This document shows positions 1 to 11,425 of a stretch of DNA of 64,000 bases, piece after piece (the stretch's first letter is position 1; each line of letters opens with the position of its first letter). The notes below the pieces were generated by a model. That model saw only the letters and a list, made by a program, of their open reading frames with translations. It was not told where the DNA came from and made no database searches. Origin of the DNA: Aldrovandia affinis (lineage: Eukaryota > Chordata > Actinopteri > Notacanthiformes > Halosauridae); the NCBI GenBank assembly GCA_029706075.1, contig JAINUG010000055.1, forward strand, positions 3,815,885-3,879,884, written 5' to 3'. A program made the position numbers and the translations under genes.

Positions 1-228
1 CACTAGCCTGTATACATTATAGCAAGTATACTTTTTCACTACCTTATTTATAGTAATAATTCAATACTGTGCCTGTTAGCATTATACCTACTGCTTATAG
101 TACTGTATTGTAGCACTTACTGACATGTTTGCACTCTGGTTAGATACTAAACTTATTTTCGCTGTACTGTACCTGTACTGTACAATGACAATAAATTTGA
201 ATCTAATCTAATCTAATCTAATTAAACA
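1..228 (+). repeat. 3' end of a Rex1-like LINE
   Basis: The stretch is AT-rich with many 'actgtac' words and closes with 'gacaataaatttgaa' followed by four 'tctaa' units. A polyadenylation-like AATAAA followed by short tandem tctaa units is the usual 3' end of CR1/Rex1-group LINEs in fish. The reading frame has been lost; only the 3' untranslated region remains, and the element enters from outside the window. Assignment to Rex1 rather than a neighbouring clade is inference. Confidence 0.6.
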
Positions 229-495
229 CTGACAAGAAATCAAATAATAAAGATAAACATAAGAACTCAAAATGGCAGGGAAAACAGAACACTAACACAC
301 GGGAACAAACTTTCAACAAACATTCAAGCCTGAGCCCAGAACCAAGCAAACTGGTAACTTAAATAGACCATGAAAACGAGACACAGGAGGAATCATTCAA
401 GACAATCAGGGAACACAATTACACCAATTAAACCGTAGAGACACTAACACTAAAAGTCCAATGGCGCCCTCTGGCGGGAGTGATGGTACTGTGAA
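229..495 (-). mobile_element. Gypsy-type LTR-like fragment (candidate)
   Basis: Read on the minus strand this begins 'tcacagtaccatcactccc', then a 'gagggcgccattgg' word, and continues as a T-rich stretch with 'tatttaagttaccag' and many 'gtgtt' and 'ttgttcccg' words. That start, composition and promoter-like TATTTAA are typical of LTRs of fish Ty3/Gypsy elements. No partner LTR, primer-binding site or pol gene is beside it, so at best it is a solo or truncated LTR. An ordinary AT-rich spacer cannot be excluded. Confidence 0.4.
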
Positions 496-539
496 TACGC
501 TTTGGATTACTATACCAGAAAAAATGGCTGAGTTGGTGA

Positions 540-1465
540 AAGTTACTTCCACAAAAATTTTACGAAGATTGATACGATACTTTTGCCATAGCTTGGGAAA
601 GCACTGTCTCTTTATGGTAGAGTGACCCCACTTAAGACCTTAGTTGTGTCTCAATTTGTCCATTTCTTTTTATCCCTGCCTTCGCCTGACCAGGGGTTTT
701 ATAAGCAACATGAAGCTAAAATTTTCACATTTTTATGGAATTGTAAACCTGAACTAGTAAATGGAAAATATATTTATAATTCTCATGATAGAGTTGGGAT
801 TAACCTAATTAATATTGAAGCTCTGAATCAATCATTGAAAGCCTTGTGGATTCAGAAACGATCTAAATAGGCGCTTGACATACTGAAATTTTTTAGAAAG
901 CCTTTCAAACAAATCTGTTTCCTTTTATTCAGCTGGAAGCTATACACTTTTACTAAGGAGTTGTCTCTCTTGAGACTAAGAAATGTCTCAATCTTTACAA
1001 ATGTATCAATAATGGCATGGTTGCACTTCCAATACTATCCACCAGAAAGGCCAATTGAGATCTTAAGTCAGAAAGAAAAAAGGCAATAATGAATAAAAAA
1101 AACAATTTGTTTGCAGACCACAGATTACAGAGTATAATTGGTTAAGTAAATGTAAAATAAATAAAGCAGTGTATATTTCTTTCTTGCATGGTAGGAATTT
1201 GAGTGCTGTTTCAGACACGTTTTATAACTTCTAGGAGGAACAATTTGATATTCCTATTCCCTGGAAAAAAATGTTTCATTTGATTTATAACACACCAGTA
1301 GACTCTAAATTACACATGTTCCAGATAAAGATTATTTATAAATTTAGTGAAGGTAATGGAAATGTTTTGGGAAGTTACAAGTGTTCTATGCCTATGCTGT
1401 CTCCGTTTAGCCATTGTTCACTTGTTTATCCATTTACATGTGTTTTAGCTAGCATAAACCTTTTA
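540..1465 (+). pseudogene. L1/Tx1-type LINE ORF2 C-terminal relic
   Basis: ORF2 of L1 elements encodes endonuclease and reverse transcriptase; only the part after the RT catalytic core remains. The frame from about 622 to 867 contains 'TLVVSQFVHFFLSLP', 'FTFLWNCKPELVNG' and 'GINLINIEALNQSLKALWI', which are the conserved post-RT blocks of L1 ORF2 (K-T-L-V/L...FLWNGK...GGL.mid...SLKA.WI). A stop follows, and the same protein resumes at about 1244-1350 as 'DIPIPWKKMFHLIYN...KLHMFQIKIIYKF', the last conserved L1 block. Interrupted by stops and lacking endonuclease and the catalytic aspartates, it cannot function. A Tx1-group member is possible. Confidence 0.8.
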
Positions 1466-1542
1466 TGAATTTAAAAACCTAAATCAAATCCCACCCTTGT
1501 CTCGTTTTGCCAAGAAAAGAAAAACCTGGGTTACATTTGTTG

Positions 1543-1690
1543 TTGTTGTTGTTATTACTATTATTATTGTTATTATTATTATTATTATTGTTATTATTAT
1601 TATTATTATTAATAATAATAATCACCATGATACTTTACTAATTACTTTACTAATTATTAATAATTTACTGATACTTTACATTTGACTAAT
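1543..1690. repeat. TTA/TTG trinucleotide microsatellite
   Basis: Imperfect (TTA)n with TTG and AAT interruptions, running from 'gttgttgttgttatta' into 'ttattattaataataat' and a looser AT-rich decay. The open frame across it is only the repeat translated. Confidence 0.9.
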
Positions 1691-1740
1691 TATTATTAAT
1701 ACTTTATTTATTTATTAGTTATATAAATACATTTTTATTC

Positions 1741-3142
1741 CTACAAACTGATGGGTTAGGGTCTCACAGACACACACACACACTGCTGCGATAACGCAGC
1801 TCACAGCCATTTCTCTTCCAGAATGGGCATAACGGTGTGGCCTCGCCTGGATTAGGTGTGGAGAGGGAGATGAGGACAAACCAGGAGTTTGTGGAAAGAG
1901 AAACAGCCTCGTCTTAGCGTTTGTTTCCTCGCCTTTGAGAAGCTGTGTGCGCCTGTTTTTCGGTTGTATGTTTTTGTTTGTCTATATTAAAAATAATAAT
2001 AATTCAAAGCACTGCTCCACAAAATGGAGGAAGGAACCATGTCAGGCCTTCGGTTGTGGCCTGAAGAACCACACAACTGCCTCCTACAACTGCGAGTCCA
2101 CCGTATTTTGTATTGTGGAAGCTACCTTGCCCTTGTTTTGGTTTACTGTTGTACATACTCGCTACACACATGCATAATTTGTTAGACCTTACCCTTCTGG
2201 TAAAAGACTTGTAACGCACACATCTCGGGGTCGAAGGGAGGATTGCAACAAAAATAATACAAAACAAATGTTACCATACATTAATGAAAATAACAGCTGC
2301 CACCACACAGCACTGCCATATCTGGAGGAAAGAGCTAAATATAAGAGATTAATTAATTGTTTTAGCCCTTGCATTCATCCTGATCCTTCTTCCCCTTATC
2401 TTAATTATAGCAATGAATTTTAATTTAAAACAATATGTTACCCGCTCCAAATGGCACATTACTAACTCATTCAGAATTTGTCTAATGTAAATTGACTAAT
2501 TGTCTTCTAATAAACAACAAACAACACTGTTTAGAAGTGTGACTATACAAATTATTTAAGTCATGCGGATATTCTTCAAGAGTTATGCCAAAGTGCTGTG
2601 CCAACAAGGTTTGAAATGGATTTGGATAATTGCGTCCTACTGTATATCCCAATTGGTTCCATTGTACGAAGCCTTGAGCTTACATTCGTAATGTCCCACA
2701 AGAATTGCTTTGCTGAACTTCCTTCACGTATTGGCGAGGAGTTTCAGGTAGGATACGTTTTTCACAACACGTTCTGTATGGATATGGCTTGGTGCTACAA
2801 TTTTGTGTGCCCAAAAGGTCTCGTTAAAAGTTCTTTGAAAGATTTTACGTCCTACTTTTAATACCCCAGTAGGAAACACTGCAGTTAATCATGTACATAA
2901 ATACAGCATGGGCTTAGGGTGAACACAGAAGAAATGTGTTGTTGGAAGCGCTGCTCATGCTACACAAACCAAAATGAAATATAAGAGATATATTTAGTTT
3001 AGTTTAGTTCATTTGACATTTCATATATATAATACAATTAAATATATAACTCAAATCTGTTTAGCTTTTGAAGTTTATTCATTGTTAAAGGACAGGGATG
3101 TAAATGTAACAGGGATGTAAATGACATTCGGTTAAGAGTCCA
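1741..3142. other. No recognisable gene
   Basis: I see a short (CA)n near 1771-1783, A/T-rich sequence and small open frames on both strands with no family resemblance. The 87-residue plus-strand frame at 2598-2861 has no motif I recognise and no codon bias distinguishing it from background. Parts may be decayed repeats that I cannot name. Confidence 0.5.
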
Positions 3143-3145
3143 ACA

Positions 3146-3385
3146 GTCTGCATCCTGTTAAGGCACTTTTCTAGTGTGTGGATGGGCCCCATGGTCTGCA
3201 TCCTGTTAAGGCACTTTTCTAGTGTGTGGATGGACTGCATGGTCTGCATCCTGTTAAGGCACTGTTCTAGTGTGTGGATGGACCCCATGGTCTGCATCCT
3301 GTTAAGGCACTGTTCTAGTGTGTGGATGAGCGCCATGGTCTGACTCCTGTTAAGGCACTGTTGTAGTGTTTGGATGAGATCAACA
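3146..3385. repeat. 48-bp minisatellite, five units
   Basis: The word 'gtctgcatcctgttaaggc' (gtctgactcc in unit 5) recurs at 3146, 3194, 3242, 3290 and 3338, with the next 'gtctg' at 3386, exactly 48 bp apart each time. Because 48 is divisible by three, the minus strand stays open through the array and would encode a 16-residue repeat of the type IHTLEQCLNRMQTMGS. Nothing before or after supports a gene, so the open frame is best explained by repeat length alone. Confidence 0.95.
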
Positions 3386-3445
3386 GTCTGGTATCAAGTC
3401 TGTATCAGCCTAGCCTACTGCCAAACATAGTCTAGGTGGAGAGAT

Positions 3446-4112
3446 GGAGAAGGCCGTGCCCTAGTGTCTTATGGAGTGAGAAACTTTCCATACTTTATCC
3501 TTGATTGGGTGTGGATGGTTTGGAACTCTCTCAGCTGCATGTATTCTCTGTCCCTCTCCTAATAGGTATGCTGCCATAGCTTACACCTGTCGGGGCTATC
3601 TGTATATTTACTATGCTTGTGCTCCCCTGCTCTTACATAATGCTACTGGCTATAGCACTGCTTTTTTTTCTGACTGTTCTCTTCTCTGCCTTGGCCTCTG
3701 ACTCGGGGGCACCTGCCCCCGAGCCCTAGATCCTGCGAGAAGTGTGAGCTGCCCCCATCAACCCTCACCCCCTGCCAACCCCAGCTCCTGGATCTGGACC
3801 CCATTCATGTGGTTTAGCCCCCCCTGCTGACTACCTAACTCAGGAGAGGAAAAGTCTTTCACTGTCTTGGACTGACCATGATACGGTCTTTTTTGGACAC
3901 ACCCTGTGCCGGCCAGAAGAGGATGGGCTCCCCCCCTTTTAGTCTGGTTCCTCCCAAGGTTTCTCCCTACCAAGGAGTTTTCCTTGCCACTGTTGCCTTT
4001 AGGCTTGCTTTTGGGGGGGGTCTAGGCCTGGGTTCCCCCTCTGTTAAGCGTTTTGTGACAATTCAATTGTGAAAAGCGCTATACAAATAAATTTGATATG
4101 ATTTGATTTGAT
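3446..4112 (+). mobile_element. L2 LINE 3' UTR fragment
   Basis: This is a copy of the 3' region of the L2 LINE found in full at 43262-43995: both share 'tagtgtcttatggagtgag', 'tacacctgtcggggctatct', 'ggttcctcccaaggtttctc' and the terminal 'aaaagcgctatacaaataaa' followed by tttga/atttga units. The GCGCTATA-CAAATAAA end with a short tandem tail is diagnostic of fish L2. It is 5'-truncated and lacks RT, as expected of incomplete target-primed insertion. Confidence 0.85.
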
Positions 4113-5645
4113 ATCATACCAGTGTCAGTCACCTGCAGGGTGGCACATAATTGGCCACAGCTTTTCCGAGGAAAAGGAGGGATTCCAGTCAGCCGGACGT
4201 CTGTGTCTCATCATTAACCAGCAGCTCCCCTCTAGTCAATTAGTCGCCCACAGTCTGCCTGCACGAACTGTACGTGAAGTGTTCTCCTCCAAATCAATGT
4301 CTGTGCGACTGGTGGACAGCATAGTGAGGCAGCGGCTTGACATCACGGTGTTCCGGAATGCACCATGCGCTTGTCTGTGATCTGCACATGGCAGAAGTGC
4401 ACTTGCACCAGCTGTAGTGCTCCTTGCCAGGGTTCGAGCTGCAGAGCGATGTCTCGAGAGGAACAATCCTCGATTCCAAATTGAGGAAAAGGAGAAGAAA
4501 AATAGATTCAAAAAGAGGCAGGGGGGAGGATGGTGGATATCAGATAAATGCAAAATATTGAGCCCTGAAGATGTTGTTGTTTAAGCAGTGCAAACATATC
4601 AGCGTTGCGTGGGCTGGTTCGAATTAATCCACAATTGAGAGTAGCAGCATTAATGTGCTTAGGCAGTCACATGCTGCTGCTTCCTTCCCTGCCTGTCTGT
4701 CAGTGCCTGAGCGTGAGTGTGCAGAGGAGACGAGCAAGTGGGAGGGGCGGAATGTTTCATTGGGGGGGTACTATTGTACACTGTACATTAATATGGGGGG
4801 ACTGAGAGCCCCCCTGGACCAGGCCTGCCAGCAAGCCAGAAAGTACACTCCTTGAAACTATGCACTGGTCATATTGGCAACCATAAAAAAATCAACATAC
4901 ACCTTGGCTGGAATTATGTCTGCTACGTAACAGAAATAATCATTTGTGCCAGGAGCCAAAAACAAAACTCCTCTCACCTTCAGGCTATGCAGCTGACTTC
5001 ACGACAGGACGTAGAATCAGTGTGATAGATTATGTGTGGGGAGAGGAGAGACGTCGAGGGTAGCTGTAGCTTAGCTAGTGAACGCTAAAGTCAGAAGGCC
5101 GGAGGCAACACGCCCAACAGTCGAGACCTTATAAATCTTGCAAGCTAAGACTTTTCTCGCCACATTCGCTTGTATTTCAGCAAGCAGTGAGGCCCTGGTT
5201 GTGCCAACAGCTTCATCCATTATTAGTTTAGAAATACTTGTTAGACATCCATTAGCAATTAAGAGAGAAGCAGGATATTTGTTAGCGTCAATAACAGTGT
5301 TGCTAATGTGGCAGCTGTGTTGCCATATTTCGACATTAGGATGATGTTCACAAACAGCAGTTGCATTATTTTTTTCTCCCCTAAACAAATAAAAAAATAA
5401 AAAAGCTAATGGGATGAATGTTTGTTATGCTGAAAATGAAGCCAAAATGAAAAGCCAAAAATATGTTGAATGTCCCTTTAGATGAGCTTTAGCCCTAGCC
5501 CTAGGAAATTTGATCTAAATAAATGCACTTTTCTTATTACAGCTTGCCCTGTAAAGTTGGCAACTCTAATCCCCAGTCCAAACAAATAAGCAATAAAGAA
5601 TCAATTAAGCTTATCAGGCTGAACCATATATATATTCTTTTTAAC
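4113..5645. other. No recognisable gene
   Basis: Mixed-composition sequence. The segment 4130-4550 is GC-richer and contains a 'ggttcgagctg' word resembling a tRNA B box, but I could not find a matching A box or a SINE tail. Small open frames on both strands match nothing I know. 5380-5410 is A-rich. Confidence 0.45.
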
Positions 5646-5647
5646 TT

Positions 5648-6062
5648 TTTAATTCTATTTAACCTTTATTTAACCAGGAAAAAAGCCCATTGAGATACAA
5701 TCTCTTTTTCAAGGGAGACCTGGCCAAGAAAGGCAGCAGAACAGCATTTAAAAGTTACATTGACACACATATGACAATACATTAAAACATCTTCCAAGAC
5801 ACCTATATATATACTTAAAAAATCCAGCCTATGGGAAACATCTACACTCCTCCTTAAGGACATCTGCAACCAGGGTCTTGAACTCCCTAAGTGGTACCAG
5901 CACCTTGAACTGGAGAACCTTTGTTGTCGGTGCACAATATGAAAATGCAGTTTTTCCTAACGTGGAAACAACCCTGTGGACTTTTAAAAGCAGCCCGTGT
6001 TTGGTAACTACTAACTGCAAAGTTAAGGAGACTACAAAGGTAACTGGGCAATTTACACAGGA
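5648..6062 (-). pseudogene. LINE ORF2 C-terminal relic with 3' tail
   Basis: On the minus strand the frame from about 5985 down to 5829 reads 'GKTAFSYCAPTTKVLQF...LREFKTLVADVLKEECRCF', which matches the last block of RT proteins of CR1/Rex1-group fish LINEs (F.Y.AP..WN.LQ..L......FK..L......C.CF). The 3' UTR then carries 'ggtctcccttgaaaaagag' and 'caatgggctttt', ending in 'taaataaaggttaaat' at 5650, the common fish LINE tail. The frame is 5'-truncated and the WN of the family motif is replaced. Clade placement is uncertain. Confidence 0.65.
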
Positions 6063-6317
6063 TTGCCTTGTAGATAAAAACACACAAATGTAACTGTCTA
6101 TGTATAATATAAATATTAGTCTCACAGTGCCCTAAATGTATTTGTGGCAGAAGTAAGTTAGAACGTCCTTTTCTTCTTTTAAGACAGATTATGCTTTATT
6201 TCACAGGAAAGGTATCGTAAGTAATTGCAATGTCAGAGATTAATATTCAGTTAAAACCAAAAGCATATGTGAGTAATTGCACCAGAATATGCAGTGGTCT
6301 AATGGGACCCTGTTTAA

Positions 6318-6330
6318 AATAATAATAATA

Positions 6331-6363
<33 letters not shown>
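6318..6363. repeat. (AAT/TTA)n microsatellite
   Basis: About 46 bp of AAT units changing to TTA units, so the tract can fold on itself. Confidence 0.9.
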
Positions 6364-7075
6364 TCGTTATTTCTTCATTTTTCTGGTATGACAACTAATT
6401 GCAGTGACAACCTGGGAAAACAAATGTGGGTCAGCAATGCAACGGATTATGTAACCAATCAGATATGTGAGGTGATTATTTAGGTGGCCAGATGTAGAGT
6501 GACAGTTTTATGGGAATTTTACCAGGGTGCCAGGTCAAATTCCAAATAAATACTCTTTCGAAAAGTGCCACGGGAGCTAATGACCACAGTGAGTCAGGAC
6601 CTCGGTTTAATGACTCATCCGGAGGACGGATAATAATAATAGTGGTGGCAGCAGTAGAAGTAATAATAATAATCATCATAGTACATAGCAGCTTCATAGC
6701 AGAGGATATTGAGGAAATTAATAGCACATTAGCATTCAGGCACTACACCAAGCCTCTTAAAATATGGTCCTCAAGGGCTGCGAATTCAGTAGGTTTTATG
6801 TCTCTTAAAAAGTTTCAAGAGGAAGGAAGGGAAATGGTTGGACTGAGTCCAGTAAATCAGCTAATTGATTTAATCGAGGCTCTTAATGAAATCCTGACAC
6901 CCTCAAGCCTTCGAGGAGTTGAGATGTCCCTGCCTACTATGAATTGCCCTTGCTTTGCGTCCAAAGCATTAGATTATTACTTCGATAAATCTGAAATGTT
7001 CTCTGCACAGGCAGCAGAAGTTTCTCTCAAAGCTCTTTTGAGGAGAAAACCGCTTGGATCCTGCCAGTAATCCTG
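6364..7075. other. Repeat-like sequence, open frame not a gene
   Basis: A 186-codon plus-strand frame (6510-7070) spans this stretch, but its first third runs through 'ttcgaaaagtgccacggga' and 'agtcaggacctcggtttaa', words that I recall as a dispersed fish repeat, then through an AAT/ATC microsatellite that yields a run of isoleucines. The remaining part (residues about 75-186) has no recognised motif. I regard the frame as chance. Confidence 0.45.
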
Positions 7076-7515
7076 AGTAAATGAACGGTTCTGGCAACTC
7101 TGTTATGGTGTGGGGTGCATTTTCCTGACATAGTTTAGAGCCACTCAACCCCTTAGAGGACATGATACTGTAAATGACAATAAATACAAAGCCATTCTGA
7201 GTGATCACCTTCATCCTATGGTGAAGTATTTCTATCCTGATTGGAATGGTCTCTTCCAAGATGACAATGCCCCCAATGCACAGGGCATGAGTGGTTTGAT
7301 GAGCATGAAAACGATGCAAATCACATACCATGGTGGTCTCAGGCACCAGATCTCAACCCAATTGAACACTTAAGGCTGAGACAACGTTTTCGACCACCAT
7401 CAACAAAACACCAAATGATGTAGTTCTTTGTGGAAGAATGGCGTTTTATTCCAAAAACTTGCAGAATCAAGGCACATTGAAGCTATTCTGGCAACTCGTG
7501 GAGGCCCAATACCAA
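7076..7515 (+). pseudogene. Tc1-like transposase C-terminal relic
   Basis: Tc1/mariner transposases cut and paste DNA through a D,D34E triad. Here the plus strand carries 'SVMVWGAFS', 'YKAILSDHLHPMVKYFYPD', 'LFQDDNAP' (second catalytic Asp) and, after a frameshift, an equivalent of the S-P-D-L-N-P-I-E-H motif at 'ccagatctcaacccaattgaaca'. The upstream HTH domains and the first Asp are missing. The same family occurs at 19649-20180, 39384-44940 and 49255-49530. The 5' TIR is reduced to 'gagtaaatgaacgg'. Confidence 0.85.
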
Positions 7516-7745
7516 ATATACTTTATTACTTTAAGCCATTTTGTTACTCTAGTACTTCAGGAAAGAAATTGTACAACATTAATTATGTTTGACAATTAGT
7601 TGCAGGCTATGTAGTGCTGACTGAGAAACTTATTTTCCATAATAACTATGTGATAATGTGTTCCTACTGAACATAATTTTGCTCATTTTTAGAATATAAA
7701 GCAGATATCTTACAGTTCAATCACACGTTTGTAGGTTTTTTACAG

Positions 7746-8107
7746 AATTTGTATTTTTTATTTATTCCCCATTTTTCTCCCTATTTTTAGTTGCCAACTA
7801 CACCCTCTCTTTTTCATGTCAATTATCCCCACCCTCATATGAGAGGTCACTGCTGTAGTCCTGAGACCGGTAGTAGGTGCTGTACTGCCTCTAAGGAGCC
7901 GGCACCCGCCACGGTCACTGTAACACACAGGACCACACCTATAAGCAGTGTGCTCGTAACGGCTTCCCTCCCCCCTCCTTAGGGCGGACAGCCAATTGCT
8001 GCCCCCTAGTGGCACTCCCTGCCAGAGCTGAACTGGCACAACGTAGGTGGAATCGAACCCCGGTCGCAGTGGGCAGCGTTGAACGTTCTTACCGCTACAC
8101 CACCAGG
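7746..8107 (-). mobile_element. tRNA-derived SINE
   Basis: On the minus strand the element starts 'ccctggtggtgtagcggta' with an A-box-like TGGTGTAGCGG (8089-8103) and has a B box GGTTCGATTCC at 8049-8059, the internal RNA polymerase III promoter of a tRNA-derived head. A GC-rich body follows and the 3' end is 'agggagaaaaatggggaata' then A-rich. Length about 360 bp. It needs LINE enzymes to move. Confidence 0.75.
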
Positions 8108-8671
8108 GTGTGTGAATGCTACTTCACATGCCCGTATACTAATGCTAATTCACCTGGCACGTCTCTCATTTTCTTCATTACTCCCTCTCATGCATTATGC
8201 ATTATTCCGTCAGAGATTTCTTTTAAAAGGTTGTTGTGGGAGCTGTCAATCCAACACCCCCCTGCACATCCAGTCTGGCCGCATTTCCTCAGCCCTTCAT
8301 ATAGCCAATATCTGTGTGACTCTTGAGCGGTCCAAAGGCTGCTTCTGTTTTCATATTGTCCAGCATCGCTGTTTGAGTTATTTCCTTTCAGTATCTTAGA
8401 GTTCCGTAGCAATTCAGTGGTCGGGGGGTCAGGAGGAAATTATTGCCACTGCCATATATCATTTTAATGGGCCTTCGCCTATTGGTGATAATGTCATGCA
8501 GCAGAGATGGTGTCAGACACAGGCATTTAAACAAAAGCTATGTTATACCATGTTTCTCTCATCTTTATCTCCGCATGATAACTCTGTAATGGATGGCTAT
8601 AGGCAACTTCGTAGAAAAGATTACCCATACTTAAGAGATGGAGCATGCTGACTTCTTAGGAAAATGTAAAC
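8108..8671. other. No recognisable gene
   Basis: Open frames on both strands overlap without any family motif; composition is average. I see no repeat I can name. Confidence 0.4.
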
Positions 8672-8711
8672 AACAAGACTGACGTTTCAATGTCGAAACG
8701 TCAGTCTTGTT
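8672..8711. repeat. Perfect 17-bp inverted repeat, 6-nt loop
   Basis: AACAAGACTGACGTTTC (8672-8688) is followed by AATGTC and then its exact complement (8695-8711). The right arm, 'gtcgaaacgtcagtcttgtt' then 'cattaaatgcag', resembles the 'tcgaaacgt...ttgttcattaaat' 3' end of Penelope-like elements, which are often flanked by an inverted terminal piece. The Penelope link is inference. Confidence 0.9.
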
Positions 8712-8904
8712 CATTAAATGCAGTTTTTCCAAGGAGTTCCCTATAGTCATGAATTACATATACAAATGGGATATGTGTGCCATTGTCTCAATTTGCATCA
8801 ATTATATATACAAATATAGGAGCCACGGCATAATAATGAATACATTGGGGAGAATAAGACACCAAGAACTGCATATTTTTATGTTTATGCAAGGGGTTAT
8901 TGAT

Positions 8905-9440
8905 TTCAACGGCAGTTATTTTCACCAAAATATGATACAGGTTGTGAACTCAAATGGAAACACCAATTTAAAGTCAGTCAATAGAGTGTTGGGCCACCAT
9001 GTGTGCCCAGTATGGCTTCTATGCACCCTGGCATAGAATCTACCAGCGTCTGGAATTCTGTAGGTGAAATATGACATCATATTCTTTGAGGAAGCAAATT
9101 AATGCATACTTAGTTGATGGAAAAAAAATCTGTCTCAGGCGTTGTTCCAAAAATATTCCATAAATGCTTGATTGGGTTCATAGGTGACCTATGGATAATA
9201 TCAGTGTCATGCTCCTCAAACCACTGGGCAACTGAGCTCTGTGGATGGGGGGTATTGACATCTTGAAATGACTCCCCTCTCTGCAGAAAAGAAATGCTTT
9301 AACATGGGGTGAAGATAACCACTCTGTACCATTAAGAAATGATTGACATCGACCTTAAACCCTTCGAAGGGTATTAGTGCACCACAAACATGCTAGGAAG
9401 ATTTGTCCCACACTTTTACGGAATGATCAGAACCTGTTGC
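8905..9440 (-). pseudogene. Tc1-like transposase relic, second family
   Basis: Read on the minus strand, 9440 down to 8905 contains 'FEEHDTDIIHRSPMNPIKHLW', a decayed S-P-D-L-N-P-I-E-H-L-W block, then 'FLKEYDVI...' and 'GCIEAILGTHGGPTLY'-like coding words, ending in 'ggtgtttccatttgagttca'. It differs from the 7.1-kb family in TIR sequence. Catalytic Asp and Glu are mutated. The 5' part is lost; the boundary near 9440 is approximate. Confidence 0.65.
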
Positions 9441-10021
9441 ATTTACAATTTTTTGTTCACTGCCTGAAACAGTGGATAGGCAATCATCTGCTTGGATTAA
9501 ACGACCGCACTGTCTAAAACTCATAGATTCCACACATACATTGAAACACTCTCAACAGCACAACGGTAATACTAACCAGCATTTTTAGTGAATGAAGCAA
9601 ATGGCAGAATATCATAATCAAAAACATATATCAGTTTCACAGACAGACTTCAACTGCCAGTAATAATCCTCACCAGTAAGATTCAGATAAATGCACCTCC
9701 CCCCACACATGACTGGTACTGATAGCCGTGGCACACGTTATTATAAAGGTATGATTTTATCAAATCATGATGTACCTGGTGTGACTTGGTACAGCTCTAA
9801 ATATCAAATATATATGAATGAGGCCAATAAAAATGTGTTATTTTTTAATGTAATTGCCTATGGTGACCTTCAATTACTGATGAGATCTTTATAACGTGTG
9901 GCTTTGTCTATTCATCCCCTCGATTGGCTTGACTACTGAAACAATTGCACTTGGTGTAATTTGGTGTTCTTGGAGAGAGGAGTAAGTCTATCTGTAGTGA
10001 AGATGGTACTTCACTACAGAT

Positions 10022-10054
<33 letters not shown>

Positions 10055-11425
10055 GGAACTGAACTCATTCACATTTCAGACGGCTGCAAGCGATGAGCCA
10101 TGTCTACCAGTTTGATTTTTTTTGCATGAATGCCTTCCTGAAAGAAGGGGGGTGGGGGATTAGGCGCTTCTTGGAAAAGCAAAGGAAACATCTTTATTCC
10201 AAAACATTGTCTTAAACGTTTACTGTCATGCATTTCTGGGAATTTTTGTGATTACAAAATATGCTCTTTTCCTTTTTTTTTTATCCCTGAAATAAAATGG
10301 TACCTTTGGTTGCTAGCTTGCCAGTGATCTAGTTCTGTCAACTTACACATGTGATATGCAGAGCTACTACTGGCTATTCTTCATGGTGGAACACAGGCAC
10401 GTACACTCACAAAGACGTTCATTTACTGTGTGTGAGTGCGACTGTATTACAAGCAGGAAGGAAAAAAAACTGTCGGATTTAGGCAATGTCTGACCACTAC
10501 CTGTGCGCGCGTGCATGTGTACGTGTGCGTGTGTGCGTGTGTGTGTGTAAATAACTGCTCACTTGTATATGAATCTAATACATGTTCATTATTTTTGTTT
10601 CAGATTGTTGTATGACCAGTCACATGCAGCCTGGGTTGGAATATACTGTAAAATATGTATTGCAAGTGGTGGGCGGACTCATGAACCGTGTCTCTTTTGG
10701 GTCTAGTTTCATAAGTCAGTTACTGTGAGCCAGCGGCAGTTCTCCGGCAGCCTCTCCTCTTGTGGCTGCTTGGGATCTCAATGTTTAACCTCTAAATTGG
10801 TCATTGAACTTTAAGTCACTTCAAATACATTTTTTTTTTTAAGTGCCACTCTGCTGGTCCCTGGTATTGGGTGAAGTGCAAAAATCAATTTGGGTTACGC
10901 TTGACATTAAGTGTACCCCCATAAGGCATTCATGTAGCATGCATAGCACGTCCATGAGCTTGACATTACCATGTCATAAAGCATTCATAAGCAGTCACAG
11001 TGATTTATGAAGGCTGACAGTGAAACACCATATTATGTGAACAATGAAGAATGTCAGGCCCCTAAAGGAAGAGTTAATCTCCACACATTTCATAGGAAAG
11101 TTTGTACAACTAATGAAGTGTAATGTCTTCTTAAATTAATCTCTTCCCATATATACAGGCAGATTCCTGACATACAATGGGTAGAGAAGTAATGGAAAAA
11201 GCTAATGAAAAGGACTGTTATTTTGAAGTAACTAAATTGCAGTCTACACTTGCGTTGTTACCAACGTTTTTCTGCTATAAAAGATGTTTTAAAATCAACA
11301 GTTTAATATATGAGTAGGTTTCTAAAGCAACATGAACAATCTAAAAGATTTTGAAAGAAACAACTAATGCGGTGGTATCCCAGGAAACAGTGAGCGACTT
11401 TTAAACCCAATTTAAAATCCACCCT
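9441..11425. other. No recognisable gene; GT microsatellites
   Basis: Contains (GT)n at 10021-10053 and a looser GT/GC tract at 10501-10549. The segment 10896-11040 has 'gcttgacatt', 'catgtcataaagcattcata' words like a decayed MITE, but no clean inverted repeat. No coding similarity seen. Confidence 0.5.

Noticed and set aside
3085-3336. 83-codon minus frame with 16-residue repeats
   Set aside because: Explained by the 48-bp minisatellite period; kept only as an observation.
3100-3400. CRISPR-like regularity of the 48-bp array
   Set aside because: Units are contiguous with no spacers, in an animal genome; it is a minisatellite.
4390-4520. Possible tRNA-like promoter ('ggttcgagctg')
   Set aside because: No A box at the proper distance and no SINE tail or tRNA cloverleaf.
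6510-7070. 186-codon plus-strand open frame
   Set aside because: It crosses repeat-like sequence and an AAT microsatellite (isoleucine run) and shows no domain; chance frame.
10896-11040. MITE-like words ('gtcataaagcattcataag')
   Set aside because: No terminal inverted repeats or target duplication could be found.
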